From an uncultured Allobaculum sp. (lineage in GTDB: Bacteria > Bacillota_I > Bacilli_A > Erysipelotrichales > Erysipelotrichaceae), in the NCBI GenBank assembly GCA_910577085.1, contig CAJTLE010000128.1:1-7807 (forward strand): 7,807 nt of DNA. Direction: 5' to 3'. Both the position numbers and the translations under genes were made by a program. The notes beneath the pieces are model-generated. The model was given only the letters and a program-made list of their open reading frames with translations. It did not search any database and was not told where the DNA came from. Positions 5,624-7,807 of the stretch are shown piece by piece; position 1 is the stretch's first letter, and each line of letters starts with the position of its first letter.

Positions 5624-6664
5624 ATGAATGTAGAAAAGAAAGTCATCGGCTCGTTGAATAAATGTTATTCCATGGCCGAGCTCGACTATAAAGACCGCCA
5701 CTGTTTTTTAGTTGCGGCTGAAAAGCAGGACCCCTGCTACCTCTTTGATGAACAAGGAAACAAACTGGAAACCGTCTGGGAAAAACCTGGCGGCGTGATG
5801 ACCATGCAACAAGTACCCGGCAGCGACGGGCAGTTTCTGGCCACCCAGAAGTTCTACTCCCCCAATGATTCAGCGGAAGCTTTTATTGCAGTGGTCACTC
5901 CAAAAGAAGAAGGCTGGACAGTCGAAAAGATTGTCGATGCTCCATTCGTTCACCGTTTTGGCATCCTGCCAGTCAATGGCGTCAATCATTTGATTGTCTG
6001 CACATTGAAATCCGATCACGAATACAAGAACGACTGGCGTTATCCCGGTGCTGTCTATACCGCCATTCTGCCAGATTCCCTGGAAGGCGCATCCGTTGTA
6101 CTCAAGCCTTTAAAAACTGGTCTGCTGAAAAACCACGGCTTTTCGGTTTATGAAGGCCAGGCTGTTGTCGGAACAGAAAACGGAACATTCCTGTTCACCC
6201 CTCCTGAAACACCTGATGGCAAATGGAAAGAAAAGCTTCTTCTGGATATTCCCTCCAGTGACAGCATCCTGCTCGATTTCGATGGCGACGGGCAGCTGGA
6301 ACTCGGCTCCATCGCACCGTTCCATGGAAATTCCTTAACTATTTATCACCTGGATGAACATGGCCGATATGTCCCCCAATGGAAATATGAAAGACCGGAA
6401 GCCGAAACTGAAATGATCCATGCTACCTGGGCCGGCATGATTGCTGGAAAACCGGTCTGGGCTGTGGGATGGCGGAAAGGAACCCGCAATACCATCCTCA
6501 TTTTCTGGGACCCAGAAACCGGAACCTACAAAACCCAGGAAATCGATCACAACACTGGCGCGGCCAATCTAATGCATTTTGTCAATGAAAAAGGAGAAGA
6601 CATCCTTGTTGCAACGAACCGCGAAGTTGACCAGATTGCCATGTTCACCATTAAAGGCGAATAG
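5624..6664 (+). CDS. Uncharacterised cytosolic beta-propeller-like protein
   Basis: I do not recognise this 346-residue protein as any Ula enzyme. It has no signal peptide or membrane segment, so it should be cytoplasmic. Repeated short beta strands with turns such as DEQGN, PGSDG and DPETG, and a calcium-loop-like D-x-D-x-D-G (Asp218, Asp220, Asp222) in LLDFDGDGQLELGS, resemble FG-GAP/VCBS-type beta-propellers. Histidines recur near the likely blade starts: His110 (FVHRFG), His171 (KNHGF), His234 (PFHGN), His266 (MIHATWAG) and His309 (DHNTG). In propeller lyases and lactonases such inward-facing residues can bind metal, so an enzyme is plausible, but this is inference. The ATG at 5624 is chosen over an upstream in-frame ATG at 5594 (and TTG at 5588) because AAGGAG (5607-5612) precedes it, although at a longish 11 bases. 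It lies between ulaE and ulaF, which implies a part in pentose- or keto-acid-phosphate catabolism. Confidence 0.8.
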   Translation: MNVEKKVIGSLNKCYSMAELDYKDRHCFLVAAEKQDPCYLFDEQGNKLETVWEKPGGVMTMQQVPGSDGQFLATQKFYSPNDSAEAFIAVVTPKEEGWTVEKIVDAPFVHRFGILPVNGVNHLIVCTLKSDHEYKNDWRYPGAVYTAILPDSLEGASVVLKPLKTGLLKNHGFSVYEGQAVVGTENGTFLFTPPETPDGKWKEKLLLDIPSSDSILLDFDGDGQLELGSIAPFHGNSLTIYHLDEHGRYVPQWKYERPEAETEMIHATWAGMIAGKPVWAVGWRKGTRNTILIFWDPETGTYKTQEIDHNTGAANLMHFVNEKGEDILVATNREVDQIAMFTIKGE

Positions 6665-6817
6665 CCAGAAACGCCAAAAAGAAAAGCTGAAAAGAAAAGC
6701 AAACAAAAAAAACGAAAATTCAAAAAAAGCAAAACGCAAAGAAAAAATCTCGCAAAAGAAGAAAAAAGAAACCTCCTTATCCGATTGAAATCGACGAAAA
6801 AAGAAAGGATCAAAACC
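6665..6817 (+). other. A-rich, T-depleted spacer before ulaF
   Basis: Between the propeller gene and ulaF, bases 6665-6770 contain only five T in 106 and are dominated by A with scattered G and C. A Lys-rich plus-strand frame across it starts inside the preceding gene out of frame and looks like a by-product of composition. No hairpin of note is present, so transcription probably reads through into ulaF. Confidence 0.5.
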
Positions 6818-7522
6818 ATGCTCGAAAAATTAAAACAGGAAGTTTACCAGGCCAATATGGAACTGCCAAAACGTAATCTCGTCACCTACACATGGGGCAA
6901 TGTGTCAGGAATCGACCGCGAATCCGGTTTGTTTGTCATTAAACCCTCCGGTGTCAGCTATGAGGACCTCAAACCTGAAGATCTCGTTGTGGTGGATCTG
7001 GATGGAAACGTAGTGGAAGGCGATCTCAACCCTTCCAGTGATACCGAAACCCATCGCCTGCTCTACAAAGCCTTTCCAGAAATTGGCGGCGTCGTCCATA
7101 CTCATTCTCCTTACGCGGTCGCCTGGGCCCAGGCCGGCCGGGACATTCCCGCCTATGGAACGACTCATGCCGATTACTTCCATGGGCCCATTCCGTGTGC
7201 CCGCGACTTAACCCAGGAAGAAATCGATTCTGGCTATGAAGCGAGCACCGGCGAGGTCATCATCGAAGCGTTCGAAGAAAGAAACATCAATCCCGTTCAT
7301 GTCCCAGCCGTCATCTGCCACAGCCATGGCCCATTCACCTGGGGCAAAGACGCAGCGCAGGCTGTTTATCATGCGGTCGTTTTAGAAGAAGTTGCCAAAA
7401 TGGCTATTCTCACTGAACAAGTCAACCCGCGTGCTGCGCAGGCTCCCGTCCGGATTCAGGAAAAACACTTCTTGCGCAAACATGGACCCAATGCTTACTA
7501 CGGTCAGAAAGGAGCTAACTAA
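6818..7522 (+). CDS. ulaF: L-ribulose-5-phosphate 4-epimerase
   Basis: UlaF converts L-ribulose 5-phosphate to D-xylulose 5-phosphate, feeding the pentose phosphate pathway. The 234-residue protein is a class II aldolase/AraD-family zinc enzyme, close to E. coli AraD (231) and UlaF (228). Zinc ligands are His94 and His96 in VVHTHS and His170 in CHSHGPF. The catalytic acid corresponds to Asp119 in THADYFHG, and the essential C-terminal Tyr is in NAYYGQ (227-228). The substrate-binding GNVSG (27-31), KPSGV (42-46) and SSDTETH (73-79) are all present. The open frame extends to a TTG at 6785, but the ATG at 6818 has AAAGGA 8 bases upstream and matches the family N-terminus. It is one base ahead of the transketolase ATG. 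AraD does the same chemistry; the symbol rests on context. Confidence 0.94.
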   Translation: MLEKLKQEVYQANMELPKRNLVTYTWGNVSGIDRESGLFVIKPSGVSYEDLKPEDLVVVDLDGNVVEGDLNPSSDTETHRLLYKAFPEIGGVVHTHSPYAVAWAQAGRDIPAYGTTHADYFHGPIPCARDLTQEEIDSGYEASTGEVIIEAFEERNINPVHVPAVICHSHGPFTWGKDAAQAVYHAVVLEEVAKMAILTEQVNPRAAQAPVRIQEKHFLRKHGPNAYYGQKGAN

Positions 7523-7523
7523 A

Positions 7524-7697
7524 ATGACACCTGTACACGAAAAACAACTGCAAGACGCTGCCCGTCAGGTTCGTGAAGGCATTCTGCTTTCAACCTACAG
7601 TGCCCAGTCTGGCCATCCAGGCGGGTCGCTGTCGAGTGCGGATTTGCTGACCTATCTGTATCTGGAAGGCATGAATGTAGACCCCTTCGTTAAATGA
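7524..7697 (+). pseudogene. Transketolase N-terminal subunit, truncated
   Basis: The first 57 codons encode the start of a thiamine-diphosphate-dependent transketolase, the enzyme that would take D-xylulose 5-phosphate from UlaF into the central pathways. The signature SGHPGGSLSSADLLTYLY is unmistakable for the N-terminal subunit of split transketolases, normally about 270-280 residues. The frame then ends in NVDPFVK followed by TGA, where the family continues towards an R-D-R-F-V-L-S-K-G-H-A segment that is absent here. The ATG has AAAGGAG (7508-7514, within the end of ulaF) 9 bases upstream and follows the ulaF stop by one base, so translation is probably coupled. The break coincides with structured sequence running to the window edge, pointing to an insertion rather than a point mutation. 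If that element is a self-splicing intron, the gene could still be functional. Confidence 0.85.
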
Positions 7698-7807
7698 GGT
7701 TGTTTTATCCCTGATAGGATAAAACGGTTACATCCCTGTCTGCGAACAGTGTTCGGCATTAGCCGGCGGGAGAAGGGTTAAGATACAAGATCCTTATCTA
7801 AGCCCCG
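7698..7807 (+). mobile_element. Structured RNA-like element interrupting transketolase, edge-truncated
   Basis: Four hairpins follow one another. GGTTGTTTTATCC (7698-7710) pairs with GGATAAAACGGTT (7717-7729), 13 pairs including four G-U. CTGT (7736-7739) pairs with ACAG (7746-7749). CGGC (7754-7757) pairs with GCCG (7762-7765) around ATTA. GGGTTAAGATA (7775-7785) pairs with TATCTAAGCCC (7795-7805) with one mismatch and one G-U. The wobble pairs favour a folded RNA over a DNA palindrome. The position, breaking a conserved coding sequence, suggests the 5' part of a group II intron or similar element; however, the usual GTGYG 5' end is not visible, so the class is open. The exact junction is not resolvable but lies at about 7680-7698. 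Confidence 0.45.

Noticed and set aside
6579..6788. Lys-rich 69-codon plus-strand frame across the propeller-ulaF spacer
   Set aside because: Begins within the upstream gene out of frame, and the lysine content follows from the A-rich spacer; no ribosome binding site of its own.
7703..7724. Subterminal hairpin of an IS200/IS605-type element
   Set aside because: Four successive stems including G-U pairs fit a folded RNA better than the single DNA hairpin at such ends, though the element class cannot be settled from 110 bases.

Overview
The window looks like a chromosomal sugar-acid catabolism locus from a low-to-moderate GC Gram-positive bacterium (Bacillota; an Erysipelotrichia-like or clostridial gut anaerobe is my guess, held with low confidence). 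The reasons are strong AGGAG-type ribosome binding sites, AT-rich spacers, a sigma-A-like promoter, and protein sequences clearly diverged from the enterobacterial Ula proteins. No ribosomal or transfer RNA gene was seen.

Two divergent gene sets flank a regulatory region at about 4280-4535. Leftward (minus strand), in transcription order: ulaG (L-ascorbate-6-phosphate lactonase, 4279-3176), ulaC (PTS EIIA, 2894-2415), ulaA (PTS EIIC permease, 2281-720, broken by an in-frame TGA and a one-base frameshift) and ulaB (PTS EIIB, 486-187). They are followed by a rho-independent terminator at 137-173. Rightward (plus strand): ulaE (L-xylulose-5-phosphate 3-epimerase, 4536-5387), an unrecognised 346-residue cytosolic beta-propeller-like protein (5624-6664), ulaF (L-ribulose-5-phosphate 4-epimerase, 6818-7522), and the first 57 codons of an N-terminal transketolase subunit (7524-7697). 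The transketolase reading frame stops abruptly and runs into a train of RNA-like hairpins that reaches the window edge. The first 136 bases hold nothing I can identify.

Together the genes would import L-ascorbate as its 6-phosphate, open the lactone, and carry the pentose phosphates to D-xylulose 5-phosphate and the transketolase reactions. The decarboxylase UlaD, needed between UlaG and UlaE, is not in the window; the unknown propeller gene occupies the middle of the enzyme operon. A repeated CGAACAT motif upstream of ulaC, ulaA, ulaE and the propeller gene looks like the operator of one shared, probably DeoR-type, regulator that is not encoded here.

Points most worth checking: the unknown propeller protein, the double lesion in the permease gene, the interrupted transketolase next to a structured element, the shared operator set, and large hairpins in the ulaC leader and between ulaA and ulaB.
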